From assembly GCA_015680685.1 (NCBI GenBank), contig MNCI01036463.1, positions 1,005,228 through 1,069,227 on the forward strand: a DNA stretch of 64,000 nucleotides, given 5' to 3'. Below, one piece after another: positions 10,541 through 23,090 of the stretch. Numbering within the stretch: the first letter of the stretch is position 1; each line of letters begins with the position of its first letter. The translations under genes were made by a program, and so were the position numbers. The stretch is from Gnetum montanum (Eukaryota > Streptophyta > Gnetopsida > Gnetales > Gnetaceae). A model generated the notes under the pieces. It did not search any database. It worked only from the letters and a program-made list of their open reading frames with translations, and was not told the origin of the DNA.

Positions 10541-12410
10541 ATAGAATTCTTTTGAAAAGATAACCTCATAGTTTGAGTCACAAAGTTGACTTATGCTTAG
10601 AAGATTATGTTTGAGACCCTTAACATAAATTACTCCCTTTACCTATGATTGATTCTTACCTCTAATGGTGTCAACACCTTTGATTGAAGCCTCTGCATAA
10701 TCCTTAAAATTATGATTGCATAGTTTTATTTTATGAATGGAGTGAATTGGAATTTATTTTCTATTATATTACATAAACTTCCACTATTAATGTACCAGGT
10801 GATTCTCTTAACATTTGAAAGAGAAACTTGTGTAAACATTCCCTTTTCCTTCTTTCTTTCCTTAGGTCTCCATTATCTCTGGAATTGTAAAACATCTTGG
10901 GTGAATATCTCCATTTGGGTGAGATGTTTGTAGATGATTCTTCTTAATATTTTTTTCTTAGTCCTATTTTATCATTTCGATCCCTTCCTTATTGAAGCAT
11001 GACTTGTAGAGTCTCCTTCCCTTTCATGAATATTTCGATGATGAGTTTAGTTTCTGCAAGTTCCTTGCTAACCTAATCATAAGGAAGGGTTAGCTTCTGA
11101 TTCTCAACCTTAAGGTTTAAGTTCATCTTTTCAAGATTTAAATATCTAACTTGAATTTTTTATATTTTCATCTCTTTAAGACATTAATACTTTTTCATTT
11201 TATTGTATAGATTTTGAAAAGAGATAACTCCATCACAAAGTAGGTCATACCTCTATATCAATTTACCTTTGATTTCTTCTATGTCATTGGCTTATTCATT
11301 GATGGATGTCTCATGAGTAAGTGTCATGCATAGAAGATGTTATTCATTTGAGTCATCATTGATTTCTTCTTCATTTCAGTTGTCATATCATTAGTGTGTA
11401 AAGTTTTCTTTTTCTTTTCTTCCTTTATGTATTTCTTTTTTTGTAAGTTGTTACCACTAGGACATTTGGAGGCCAAGTAACCATGTCAACTAGAAACCTA
11501 ATATTCTATAGGAGATATGTCAGATTTAGAATTTCTTAATTGCTTATTATTTTTCTTATCTTTGTTACTCGATTGATTAGTCTTTTTCCCTTTTCAAGCA
11601 AGAAGCCTTTTTGCCTGTTTGGAGAAGAGTCACTTCATCATGATTACTACTCTCCTTATCATGGTATGGTCCCTTCTCTTTGGTAGAGCTTTTGACAGAA
11701 GTCTTGAGAGTGATGGATTTTCCTTTTATTACATCTTCTCTTATGAGATTCATCTCATAGGCCATAACTATACTTTGTAGCTCTTTGATTTTTAAAGTGG
11801 TGAAATCCTTAATTTTATCCATGGTAGTTACCTGATGTTTGATTTCAAGCTATAGAGTTCTAATCATTTTTATAATAACATTAGATTCTAGAAGATCATT
11901 ACTTATTCCTCTAATGGCTACCACTAGATGATTAGCTCTAGAAAAATAATCTTTAACTCTTTCTTCCTCCATTTTAAGTTTATCATGTTTACTCTAAAGA
12001 AGTAAGAGTTTAGATTATTTCACAATAGAGGTTCCTTCGTATGTAGCTTCCAAAACATCTTAAATTCCTTAGCAATTTTACACCCAATTACTCTATTGAA
12101 CTTATATTTGCTATGTGCACAATAAAGACAATTTCTTGGTATTGAATCAAACATAAATTTGTTCTTTTCATCTTGAGTCCATATATCTCTTACTTTGGAA
12201 ATGTTGATAATTACACCAAAAGTAGTGGTTTTTCTTTCAATTGGATAGGTGTTTCCTTTGAGGATGGACTACCATACTCCAAACTACACTAATCCAAAAA
12301 AGTCCTATGTTTGTGCCTTCTAGTATATGAAGTAATTTCATTAAACATTGGTAACTTATTGTAATAAGGTCCCTCCATAGTTCACTCCAAGTTGTAATAC
12401 TCATATTGAG
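10541..12410 (-). pseudogene. Copia gag and protease region
   Basis: Minus strand. TLKIKELQSIVMAYEMNL and KSITLKTS (11577-11822) match the C-terminal part of copia gag (UBN2 type). A zinc-knuckle relic, HGYLASKCPSGNN, lies near 11450. The protease DSG box was not located with confidence between 10560 and 10960. The region is Lys/Glu rich, as expected for gag. Confidence 0.65.
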
Positions 12411-12419
12411 AGTAGCAAA

Positions 12420-12434
12420 GCTTTGATATTGCTT
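12420..12434 (-). promoter_or_regulatory. Primer binding site (initiator tRNA-Met type)
   Basis: The minus strand reads GCAATATCAAAGC next to the LTR end, close to the plant consensus TGGTATCAGAGC. It separates gag from the presumed 5' LTR. Confidence 0.55.
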
Positions 12435-13540
12435 AGATATTGAGAACTTAGAGAAGGATGAATAAGTTCATGCCCAAAAATCAACAATTATTACATCACA
12501 AAAATTGTGTGGTTTCCAAAATTGGGTACCTTCACACTTGAAGGGTAGAATCCTTTTATACCTCTAGACCTTGTTGCTTAAAATGTGCTTTCAAGGATAC
12601 CAGAACTTGTGTAGGGCATCAATTACAACAAGCACTTAGGTCTCATGTGTCTTAAACAATCCTAGAGATGATCTCTCTTAAGAGACTTATCTAACCCCTC
12701 AAGGTTTGATCTTGAGGTCTTACAATAGTGTGTGTAAATTGTACATAGCCTCTCAAGATTATGAAGAAAAGAGAATAATGATCAAGGAAAGAATGAAACT
12801 CATTTTTTCTGATTCCTTACTTGAAGTACAAAGTATAAAGTATGAATGAAAAAAATGATAACAAATGATTTCTTTTAGTACAATAGAGAATGACAGTTGC
12901 TTATATTGGTGCCCTGGAACTTAAGCCAACCCTTATTTTATAGATTTTTCTCATAATTGATCAATAAAACCCTAGTAATAATTAATTAATGATCATGAGA
13001 GATACCTCCTTCAAAGCCTTCGACATCTTACTAGATTTCTTATTCAAGCAAGGAAGACATATTATTGGAATTATAAATGTCTTTTGGCAAGAGTAGACAT
13101 CTCATCAAGATTGTAGATGTCTCCTATTCTAGTATCTACAAGCAAGAAAGATGTCTATCTCTTAATGTAGACATTTGCTTGGAAGAGTAGACATCTCCTC
13201 TATGATTTAGACATCTTCTACAAGTGAATTCTAATCTCTATGTAGACATACTTATGACTATGTAGACATATTCTATAGATTAGGTCTTAACTTTATGTAG
13301 ATGTCTTCATAAAGCTATAAACATCTTCTATCAACTAGTGCTCTTCAAGCAAGATGTGTTATGTAAAAACAAGATGTCTCTTTTTAGAGATAGACATCTC
13401 CCAAGATTGGTAGAGATCTTCTGTTCTTACAAAAATTTCTATGTTTTTCCAAATATTACTTATTGCTTTGTATAGATCACTGTTGAGCATCTAGTACTTT
13501 TAAATTCTTCAAATGATGACTCAATTAATCTTCTTGTCTT
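12433..13540 (-). repeat. 5' LTR of the copia element
   Basis: Begins (plus strand) with TGCTTAGATATTGAG next to the PBS. It contains a minus-strand TATA-like CTATAAAATA near 12936 and a cluster of AGATGTCT/AGACATCT motifs at 13090-13400, upstream of that TATA. The outer boundary near 13480-13540 is a guess from the GTTGAGCAT segment shared with 7684. Confidence 0.5.
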
Positions 13541-16500
13541 GCATAAACTAAAGATCAAGCAAGCATGTTCCCCATTTTGCAATGTTTCATCACATCAAAA
13601 ATTTCAACAAAGGTTACTACATCATTGTTCCAAAGAAGTCACCAAAAGAAAGATAAAAAAAGACATGGGACAAAAAATAATCAAGGATAATTTGAAGAAA
13701 TTACAAATTAATAAAGATTCTATTTATAAAGGTGAATAGAAAAAAAGAACTCAAGTAGCTGACCCTATTTTGTTTGAATAAGGCTAGAATGATGATGATG
13801 GTAAGAATGGTACTCCACCACTATAATTTTGAAAATAGAGTTTATCACTTTGAGTCAACTATAGCCTTCTTTAAGATCTCGATGAAGAAAAGCCATTTTG
13901 AGAAAATTGTATTCAATATGGCTAGATTGAGGGATATTGAAGGAATTAACAAGGATAACTTTAAAAAAATAATTATGTTGAAAGTCTCATGAGATATTGT
14001 TGGATTGACCAAGTCATTTCACACTTAAAAAATTATCTTAAGAATTCCATAATTTAAATTATACATATCTTAATACTTAGGACATGTGACATTATCATGC
14101 TTATAAACTTAAAAAATAATTGACCATAAGCATTAGAAAGTTTGAACTTAAATTTCAAAATGTGCATAGTATAAAAAGAAAATCCATGTTGGAGTGGTTA
14201 TAATTAAATCTTAAAATCCAAATCTCGATGGAATTAACAATAGATAACATTAGTACATCCATCCTAATACATCATGTCTAGCATTATGTAAATCTCAAGA
14301 ATTATAACTAAAAATAAAATAAATAGCTCAATTAACTACAACTTCAATCATTATCAATATCATATCTCCTATGAGTTGAATCTACATATAAACTTGTAGA
14401 AAGGATTAGAAACTTTCTAGTAAAGCCAATGATCTTGGTGCACCTAGAACAAGTTAGAGAAAGGACCTACATGTTGCACACGAAACATAATCATAAAAAT
14501 TACATAGTTAGAGTGCATAACTCATGTCAAGGATCAAACAACCATGATGTTGAATAGAATTTAAAAGAAACAGATAATTTATAATAATTCTAGATATTGA
14601 TCCTCCTTAAGGATTTTTTGGATGAACCTCTCCTCTCTTGGAATGTAACAAATTCTAGAATTAATCCTTAAGGTCTACCAATTCCTATCATTCTAAATCA
14701 TGAAATCAAGGATCTATCACATGAACAATCACAAGAAATGTGAGTAGGCACTAGTGGCAAGTCAATCCCCCCATGATGCTTGGTTCATTATTGTAGTTTG
14801 TGCACAATCACAGGTGATGAGAGTTAAGAATGGTATCCATTCATACCCTCCATAACACTTGTCAATTAATACATGGTCTAGGACTTTAAGGTACAATCAT
14901 AAATAATGGGAATCAAGTAGGGTAGCCAACCTTGATGCTCCACAATGTGTATGCTTTATTTCCAACAAATCAAATAACATGTCAAATCATTCAAAGAAAT
15001 CCATGCATTTAAATGAAATGAAATCATAAGAATTAGGTATAGACGATGCGAGTAAGGCTAAACCTAGCCAAAATCCCCATAAGTCCTATTGAATAACCTT
15101 GAGAATCAAAGATTGTCAACAAAATAGATGAATTTTGCTTGCTTGAAGGCTAGTCAATAGCATTCATCCAGGTATCTAGACCAAACTGATACTTAACTTC
15201 TATATTTGTAGGTTAGTTGATCATATTTATCCAATCAACTAGATTGAAATAGTCTAAATATTTATGTCATTGATCAACTAGATTAAAATAGTCTAAATAT
15301 TTATGTCATCATTAGGTGATTAATCAAATGATTAGGTCAACACACCTACATGTCTTTTGACAAAGAAAATCCAGAAAGTGAAATCAAGGCATTGAAGACC
15401 AAGAAAGATGAAGCTTAAAAGTACATAGAAATTATACTAGAAGCAAGGAATTAATAGGTCTTAAAATAAAAAAAATATTATTAATAAAGTTCTTGCCAAG
15501 CTGTAGATTGGTTTGTGCTTATGACTTATGCTTGTGATATGATATTATGCATGATAGTGATGTGGTTAGTTTTTGAATGTCTAGTTATGCTTTTGAGTCT
15601 ATAATTATGATGTGTATGATGTGTTCTTGCCAAGGTTTGATTAGTTTTTTATTTAAAGTCCTCATTAGTTAGTTATAAGTTGTGAATTCTAAGGGTATTG
15701 GTTCGACTTAGTAAATTAAAGTTGAACTTATGAAATTAGCCATGAGGAAAATCAAATAAGTTTAAAATTATAATTGGATTTTATGTAAAATAAAACATAA
15801 ACTTTTATTCCTTCATTTTTCCTTGATTGTGCATTTTCCAAGTGCATATAGAAACAATTTCTCTTCCATTCTTCTACAATTCTTGATAGATTTTAGAGAT
15901 TTTAGAATTATTTAGGAGTTTATGTTGGGCTAGTAGTAATTTTGGAAGTCTTGTTTGGAACTTGGTGGTACCAAGATAGAGTTTTATTCATGTTTCTATT
16001 TTGTTATAGTTACTTTCATCTTAGAGAACTACATTTGATTCAGTAAATTTCCTTTATCCTTCTCATATTTTTTCTTCTGAGAGAATTGATAGTGTTGTGG
16101 ACATCATGCAATTATATTATGGATTATAAATTTGTATTTATTGAGCTTGATGTTTTGTAGTGTTGTGATATAAAATTATAGTCTTGATTATGACTTTGTT
16201 GATTTATGATTACAATATGGGTATCTTGGTTGGTGAAAGGTTATTAAGGATTGTAATGGATGTGTTGCAACTTCATGGGAAGTATGCTCGATTCATTTAT
16301 TACATAATGTTTAAGCATAAATTTCATAGTATGATGATTTTGTTGTTTCATGTTTTTTTAATAAACTTTGTATATAAATATGGGTCATAGTGCTATTGTG
16401 GTCTAGTCACACTTGATTTCTAAAAGGACCACAAGTTGCAGTGTCCTCACGCTTACAGTTTTTATGTAGGTCATTGGCACCAAGGCCCTTGCTACTAGGT

Positions 16501-18337
16501 CACATTGAGAATGTTAGATGGATGCCAATAGTAGTGGATCCACAACAAGGTCATTCTAGGTTTAACTATTTCAACATTTTCATTTTTGGTGTATCAAAAT
16601 GACTAGTGGCAGAATCACAACCAACTCATGGTGAAGATCATGACCCCACCACAAGTCATGGTTAAGTTCTGACTGAAAAAAGATAAAGAACCATAAGCCA
16701 TGATGTAGTCATAATGGTAGGTTAGCACTAGTTCAAGCTTTCAATGTCATGGGCTAGAGTTAGAAGTGATTCATTAGCTAATGGTTGAGCATGTATGGAT
16801 ATATTATGGATAGTTTGACTATGTCATGCATGATAGAATAGTTGCATGATTTCATAGCATTGGATACTTGTATTAGTGGATTCATTGTATGTGGTTTTGA
16901 AGCTAGTATGAGTATGCTTGTGTTGTTAATGTGTTATGCTCATGTTACATTGATTGTGTAAGGGTAATCTAGTTTGATGCATATGTTGAGTTGGGTCTAT
17001 TATGGCTTCAATGATGCACATGTATAGGTTTCTTGTGATCATTTTGGTAGAGAGAGCTAATACAAGGGAGAGGACTAGTTGATAAGTCACCCTAAATATA
17101 GAAGAGTATGAACCCTATTGCAATGCATCAAAGAGGTTCCTATCTTAAGCCTTATCTAAGGTGTTGAAGGGTAGAGGTGTGATAGTCCTTATGGCTAGTA
17201 CAATATCTAAGAGAGGCATGCAACACACATACAACCTACCCTCTAAAAGGCTAATGGCTTTGGATCATGGATTGACAAGCACTATCATTCATATTAATAA
17301 TAAAGACTAATGAGACTTTTAGGTACATGATAAACATAAGTACTCATGAAAATGTAAACACATGCTACACTAAGTACAGATGTGTCATGAGTCACATGGA
17401 TTAATGGATTTGCATGAATAGGGTTACAAGTTATCATATGTGTTATGCACTGGTTGCTTGGAGCAAAGTTTGCTAGTTGGGTTATGCACTCATGACCTAG
17501 ACATAGGCTATTATAAAATCTGGTTAGTTACATGGTTAATTTTATGGCATGATTGATAACATGTATCTACCTAAGTTATGTTTGTTTGGTTAGTAATATA
17601 TGCATGATTGTGTTACATTATAAATATGGTGTGATGTGTAGTTGATATGGTTGAGTTGGAAAATGACATGCTTGCTTTGTTCATATGATTATGCTATGAT
17701 TATTAATGGTATATTTGAATGTATGAGTGTACACTCATGAACTGATCTTGATTACAAGCTACTTTTGCCACCATTCCTCTTCTCTAATGTAGTGCCTCTC
17801 ATGCATCTAGCAAGAGAAGTATAGATGCTTTCCACTCAATTTATACTAAGTATATTTTACTATCCAACATTGAGCTATAAATTTTAAAAAAGGTTGATAT
17901 AAGAAATTTTAAAAGTAATCTAATAGAGCCAAGGATTCTTAATAAATGTAAGTAAAAATTTCAATTTTAGTTTTAGTATATAGGTAATGAAGAGTAGAGG
18001 GGTTGAGGCAGAGAATGAAACATAGTTTTCTTATCTATGGTTGTAATTTTGTTCATATTTTCTTGTGAGCTGGATATATTTGCTCATAGTCTTGGTCGAG
18101 AAAACTATTAAGCTATTAGATTAAATGTTATGGTTGCTACACATATTATATAATCTTGAAAGTGTAGACTCTCATGACATGATATGATTTCTATTGTGTT
18201 CTTTTTGATTAGCATGGACTAGTGGCTTATGATTTTTATGGCCATAGTAGTTGGTTATGATTGTGTGTATGTCCTCTCTGCTATGTTCTATGATTTTATT
18301 ATGGAATTTTTTTCTTCTGTTGTTACTTTTGATTCAA
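13541..18337. other. AT-rich stretch without recognisable genes
   Basis: About 4.8 kb with only short open frames (13539-13739 and 13774-13992 are Lys-rich; 16184-16390 and 18251-18475 are hydrophobic). None shows a domain I recognise. The right part probably includes the 5' LTR of the following gypsy element, whose outer end could not be fixed. Confidence 0.45.
15234..15309. repeat. 39-bp tandem duplication
   Basis: Two adjacent copies starting ATCAACTAGATT at 15234 and 15273 differ by one base over most of the unit and end in TTTATGTCAT. Confidence 0.9.
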
Positions 18338-18456
18338 TGTAACATCCAATTTGAGTTGCCATATTTCTTTATATATCTCTCATTTGATTATGGTATTGTT
18401 CTCAACTATGTTTATGGGATGCGACAATTGAGGTGTTACATAGTGACATCAAAGTA
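18338..18456 (+). promoter_or_regulatory. LTR 3' end and primer binding site
   Basis: TTGAGGTGTTACA ends at 18440 and is followed by TAGTGACATCAAAGTA, a degraded match to the initiator-Met PBS (TGGTATCAGAGC). TGTAACATCC at 18338 could be an LTR start and mirrors TGTTACA, but a 103-bp LTR would be abnormally short. The true start may be further upstream, or the LTR may carry an internal deletion. Confidence 0.5.
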
Positions 18457-18699
18457 TAATACTTCAATGATATAGGATATTTTTGGTAGTTATCTATTTT
18501 AATTTTGAGACATAGACTATAGGTAGATGTGGTTCTAGTTCAAGTAGGGCTCATGATACTAATCAATCTTGGGTATAGATAGAGTAGCCACCATAAACTA
18601 TAGGTAGTGGTTTTAGAAAAAAATTAGGTGAAGATTTCTAGGCAATTATAGTTCATATAGTAGAATGCAGTAGGTGCAACTTCTTCTCCAATTATCAAG

Positions 18700-19640
18700 G
18701 AGGTGGAAAGTGGTAGTGGTAGGGATTCTATTATATAGCCCACTAGTAGAGAGCTAGTGAAGAAGTTCTACAAGCTAGGACCTTCGAAATTTATTAGTAT
18801 TAAGGATTCTACTTTGGTAATAGAGTGGCTAGAGAAGATAAGGAAGACTTTTGATTTGATATGTTACATTTCAACATAGTAGATCAAATTGAAAACATAT
18901 TAGTTGGTTGGTACTACTCAGTGATGGTAAAGGACTAAGGAGCATACCAAGAAATGAATGGATCATGAGGTATCTTGGGATGACTTCTTAATATCTTTTA
19001 ATGCTGGATATCTTTCTACTCAACATGCCTAATTAAGAAGGATGAGTTTTGCAAATTATTATAGTGTAGAAAGGATGAGTTTTGCAAATTATTATAGTGT
19101 AGAAAGGATGAGTTTTACAAATTATTCTAGTACATTTGGTCTATGATAGAGTATTATACCCATTTTCTAAGCTTAGTGATTATGCTACACAAATATAGGT
19201 GGATGTGAGGGCTAAGTTGAATAGGTTTATTAGAGGACTTAGATGGTTATTAAAGGATTATATCTTATCTTTTGGAGTGACTTCCTATGATGAGGCTAGA
19301 GATGTGGCCATGGATTTGAAGAGGTCTAGTAGGAGGATGTAGTGCATCATGACAGGAGATAAGAACAAAAGAGAGGATAATCATCTATATGTAGGCCTAG
19401 CCCCTTCAAGTAGGCACATGGGTAAGGTAGTTATGGATAGTAGTAGATAACTAGTGATGTTATCCACTTGTAGGATATGGATTTTTATTAACATGTTACA
19501 TATGTGATCAGTTTAGGCATATTTAGAGGAATTACCTAAATTGTTTCTCTTATGGATAGTCAGGACATGGGAATAAGGATTGCCTCAAGCAGGTAAGTGG
19601 AGTGGAGAAAGAAGAAATCATGAATAATGATACATCTACT
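18700..19640 (+). pseudogene. Ty3/gypsy gag with zinc knuckle
   Basis: FISIKDSTLVIEWLEKIRKT (about 18790) matches the start of the retrotransposon gag domain, and HEVSWDDFLISFNAGYLSTQ (about 18960) its later part. A basic segment with RSSRRM follows near 19320. A zinc knuckle, CYICDQFRHI...GHGNKDC, lies at about 19490-19590. Multiple stops and frame changes are present, and the gag carries an internal 33-bp tandem triplication. Confidence 0.75.
19039..19131 (+). repeat. 33-bp tandem triplication inside gag
   Basis: GGATGAGTTTTGCAAATTAT starts recur at 19039, 19072 and 19105 with a 33-bp period and few mismatches. The period is a multiple of three, so it repeats 11 codons without changing frame. 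Confidence 0.9.
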
Positions 19641-19689
19641 ACTTAGATTGATGAAGTAAGATAAAGTGCTCAAGGTTGGGTATATAATC

Positions 19690-20215
19690 TAATGGATTAG
19701 CCATTGATAGTGCAGCCCAACATAGTGATGGAGACAAGAGGTAAAATCTTGGATCTTTCTGTATTAATTTTATTTGATCATGGTGATAGTCATTCATTCA
19801 TGGATTCTAGTATTATACACCAATTATCCTTTCCATGTCATGCTCTCCATCCTCAATTGCTAGTATTTATTTTCAAGGGTCATTAGAACTAAGTTAATTA
19901 GATTTATAGAGATGTACTTGTATAGTTACAAGAGATATAGTGGAACCCCAAGTTAATCAAATTTGTATAGATGAACTTGTATAGTTATAAGAGATATAGT
20001 GGAACCCCAAGTTAATCAAGTTTGTAGAGATGTACTGATATAGCTACAAGATATATAGTGGGATCCTGAGTTGATCAAATGTACAAAGATGTACTAGTAT
20101 AATTATAAAAGATATTGTGGGTTAGTGATCTACATGTGATGGACCTTGGAAATTATGACATGATATTTGATATAGAATGATTGTTGCTATTTAGTACTAT
20201 TATAGATTATTGAAA
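19690..20215 (+). pseudogene. Ty3/gypsy aspartic protease, interrupted by repeats
   Basis: VLILFDHGDSHSFMDSSIIH (19755-19815) corresponds to the retropepsin active site, normally FDSGASHSFI; Ser is replaced by His. LHVMDLGNYDMIFDIE (about 20130-20180) corresponds to the later LxVLDLGDYDVILGMDW motif. Between the halves is a 59-bp tandem repeat array. Because 59 is not a multiple of three, expansion breaks the frame. Confidence 0.72.
19891..20127 (+). repeat. 59-bp tandem repeat, about four units, in the protease region
   Basis: Units start at 19891, 19950, 20009 and 20068 (AAGTTAATCAAATTTGTA type), each continuing with GATGTACTTGTATAG and GATATAGTGG. The spacing is exactly 59 bp each time. 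Confidence 0.92.
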
Positions 20216-20439
20216 AATCTCCTAATATTGTAGATAGTTGATGGTGCATAGGTGGAGATTTAGACTTATTGGAAATTTATGTAGTTAGACTTAATACTCT
20301 CTTGGATGTTTCATAGGATGCTCCAAAAAGGGCATAGTTGATATGTAGTTTTGGTGTACCATGTAGAGACCATTGAAATTGCTTAGATTTTAGTAGTATA
20401 GGATTTTTACATGTGTTTCATACTAGATTTCAGAGTTTT

Positions 20440-20860
20440 CCATCCAGGATAGAGGTTAAGTTCAAGATTAAGCTCAAGTTTGCTACAGAGTCTATCTCTA
20501 AGAATCCAGATAGGATGTCTTTAATGGATATGATAGAGTTGAAGATCTAGTTATAAAATTTTATGAATAGAGGCCTCATTCATTCTAATGTTTTTTTAAT
20601 GGGATGCTCTAGTGTTATTTGTTAGGAAAAAGGATGACTAGTGTTAATGGGATTGTGTATTGATTAACGGCAATTGAACTAGGTTACTATGAAGAAGTAG
20701 CATATGCAATATATTGATGAATTGTTTGATTAACTATAGGGAGCTCATGTGTTATTGAAAAAATCTTAAGTCTAGATATCATAAGGTGCGAGTTCATCAA
20801 CAAGATGTGTTGAAGACTACATTTAAAATCCATTATGAATTCATTTAGGTTGATGAATAT
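20440..20860 (+). pseudogene. Ty3/gypsy reverse transcriptase, N-terminal part
   Basis: FMNRGLIHSNVFLMGCSSVI corresponds to the RT segment GFIRPSVSPWGAPVLF. LCID(stop)RQLN(stop)VT corresponds to CIDYRQLNKVT, and MQYIDELFD to PRIDDLFD. The piece ends at TTFKIHYEFI (FRTRYGHFEF in relatives), where LINE sequence begins. In-frame stops stand at expected Tyr, Lys and Gln positions. Confidence 0.78.
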
Positions 20861-20869
20861 ATCAACAAT

Positions 20870-23090
20870 ATTTATGCATCTTTTCATCATCATCATTATT
20901 TTAGCCTTGTCACAACTAAATGGGATTGGCTACATAAGTTCTTTTTTACCATTCACCTTTATGAAAAGCTAGATCTTTGTTTATTTGTAGTTTCATTAAA
21001 TCATCTTTAATTTTTTTCATGTCTTATTTGGTCTTTCTTTTGATGTTTTTTTGGGAACATTGATGGAGCAACCTTTTTTATAGTGTCATTGTTTGATCTT
21101 CTTTGGACATGTTCAAATCATCTAAGTTGTCATTCTTGTTGCTTATCAAAAATAGAAGTTATTCCAAGTCTTTCTATAATGTCTATATTATGTAGTCTAT
21201 CTCTTCTAGTAACATTCAATATTCACTAAAGCATTTCTATTTCTACCACACTAATTTATTATTTATGCCCCTTTTGTACCACCCAACATTTAGCACCATA
21301 TAAGATAATATGCCTGATTATTATTTTATAAAAGTTTCCCTTCAGTTTTATTGGTATTCTTTTACCACATAGAACATTACTATTCTATCTTCGTTTTGAT
21401 TATCATGCCTCAATTATATTTCTTATATCTTTTTCAATTTCGCCATTTGATTGGAGGATTGATCCTAGGTAGTGAGACTATTTGTAGTGAGGGACTTTTT
21501 TGCTTTGAATTATTAGTTCTATTTCACCACTATTTATGTTGTTATTAAAATGGAATTTTATATATTCTATTTTACTTTTGCTAATTTTTAAGCCTTTTGA
21601 TTCTAGATCATGTTTCTACTTCTTCATTTTAGAAGTAATATTTTCTTGAGCTATATCTACCAACACAATATCATTTGCATTAGCATACACTAAGGGATTT
21701 TTACTTTTATGTCTTTGTTAATTCATCCATAATAATGAAAAATAAGTATAGGCTAAGCGTAGATCCTTGATGTAGACCTACTATGAATAGAAAATCATAT
21801 GTTACTCCATAAGATGTTCTAATTTTAGACGTATCTCCTTCACACTTTTCTTGAATCACTTTAACATTTTTATCAAGGATATTTTTCCTTTGTAAAATCT
21901 ACCAAATAATATCTCTAGGCACTTTGTCATATGTTTTTTTTACAAGTTAATGAATATCATATGTAAATTTTTTCTACATTTTTAGAATTCCTCCAACCAT
22001 TATCATATCTTGAAAATAGCCTTTTTAGTAGATCTCCTTGCCATAAATCCAAATTTATTTTTTGATTTTTTTGATTCAAGTCTAAGATGTTTCTCTATGA
22101 CTCTCTTCCAAAGCTTCATAGTATGGCTCATTAGCTTAATTCCTCTATAGTTTGCTAAATTTTGTACATCTCCTTTATTTTTATAGAGAGAAATAATAAT
22201 GCTTTGTTTCTTGTTGATGGGCATTTCTCCATCTATCAAAATTTTGTTAAATAATTGTATCAACTAAGAAACTCTTGTATCTTCCAATGCTTTTCAAACT
22301 TCTATAGAAATGTTTGCTAGTCCAATAGCTTTTTCTATTTTTCATCTTAATAATCTTTGTCTTCATCTCAAAGAAGGAAAGTTCATTAACTAAACTAAAA
22401 TTTGATTCTTGTTATTAGATATCTTCTCTTGGTAATTTTTTATTTAATAATTCTTGAAAATAAATTTTCTACCTTTCCAAAATTTTAATGTCTTTTACCA
22501 AGATTCTTTCATTTACTTCATTGATGCATTTTACATGATCAATGTCTTTATATTTCTTGTTTCTAATTTTTGCCAATTTATAAATAAAATTTTCTCCTTT
22601 ACTCCTAATTTCTCATAAAAGGTATTCAAGGCCTTATGTTTAACGTTTAATATTGCTACACTTGCCTCCTTTTTTCCATTTTGTATATTAGCATATTTTC
22701 TTAGTTACCACTTTGCTAGCATGTTTTCTTGGCTATCACTTTACTGCCATTTTAAAGCATTTTTTCTTATTTTGAATAGCATGTTGCACTTCATTAGTTC
22801 ACCACCATGTATCCATTATGTCTTTTTTACTTTTTAATTCACCCAAAATCTTCTTTCCAATTTTCTAAATGCAAATTCCCATTTAGCCTCAAATTAAATT
22901 TGAAGAGTAATCCCAATTATTTCATGAACCAATTGTTCTATGAATAAGTTAATGTTATCTTCCTTCAAGCTACCATTTTATACATTTAGTTCTTTTTTTG
23001 TGCTACCTTTGAAGCTCTTTATGCATCTTATAAACATTGTAATATGGTCCTTTTTTGATCAAGTTGTGATCATATTTATAGATAACATTT
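20870..23090 (-). mobile_element. RTE-type LINE fragment (minus strand)
   Basis: The LINE is read from about 23090 down to 20870 and interrupts the gypsy RT. Its 3' end on the minus strand reads GTAGCCAATCCCATTTAGTTG then GACAAGGCTAAAATA and an ATGATGATGATG tail, which matches the 3' ends of plant RTE elements (short simple-repeat tail, no poly-A). The upstream part (about 22300-23090) should contain endonuclease remains but is too decayed to show motifs. Confidence 0.75.
20940..22300 (-). pseudogene. RTE-type LINE reverse transcriptase and C-terminal region
   Basis: YKNKGDVQNLANYRGIKLMS and FGFMARRSTKKAIF (22003-22263) are the RT finger and palm entry motifs of plant RTE LINEs. Further down are TYDKVPRDIIW, GLHQGSTLSLYLF and YANANDIVLVD (21660-21960). 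The last is the FADDIVLVD catalytic box with one Asp changed to Asn. Then come FHFNNNINSGEIEL, YLGSILQSNGEIEKDI and, near 21080-21200, the C-terminal FEHVQRRSNND. The frame is broken in several places. Confidence 0.82.

Larger units (their letters stand above)
7480..13540 (-). mobile_element. Decayed Ty1/copia LTR retrotransposon
   Basis: Minus-strand order from high to low coordinates: 5' LTR, PBS, gag with zinc knuckle relic, GAG-pre-integrase, integrase, RT, RNase H, partial 3' LTR. The order integrase then RT is diagnostic of copia. Every domain is broken by stops and frameshifts, so the element is old. Both ends hold clusters of AGATGTCT/AGACATCT, supporting a shared LTR. Confidence 0.8.
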
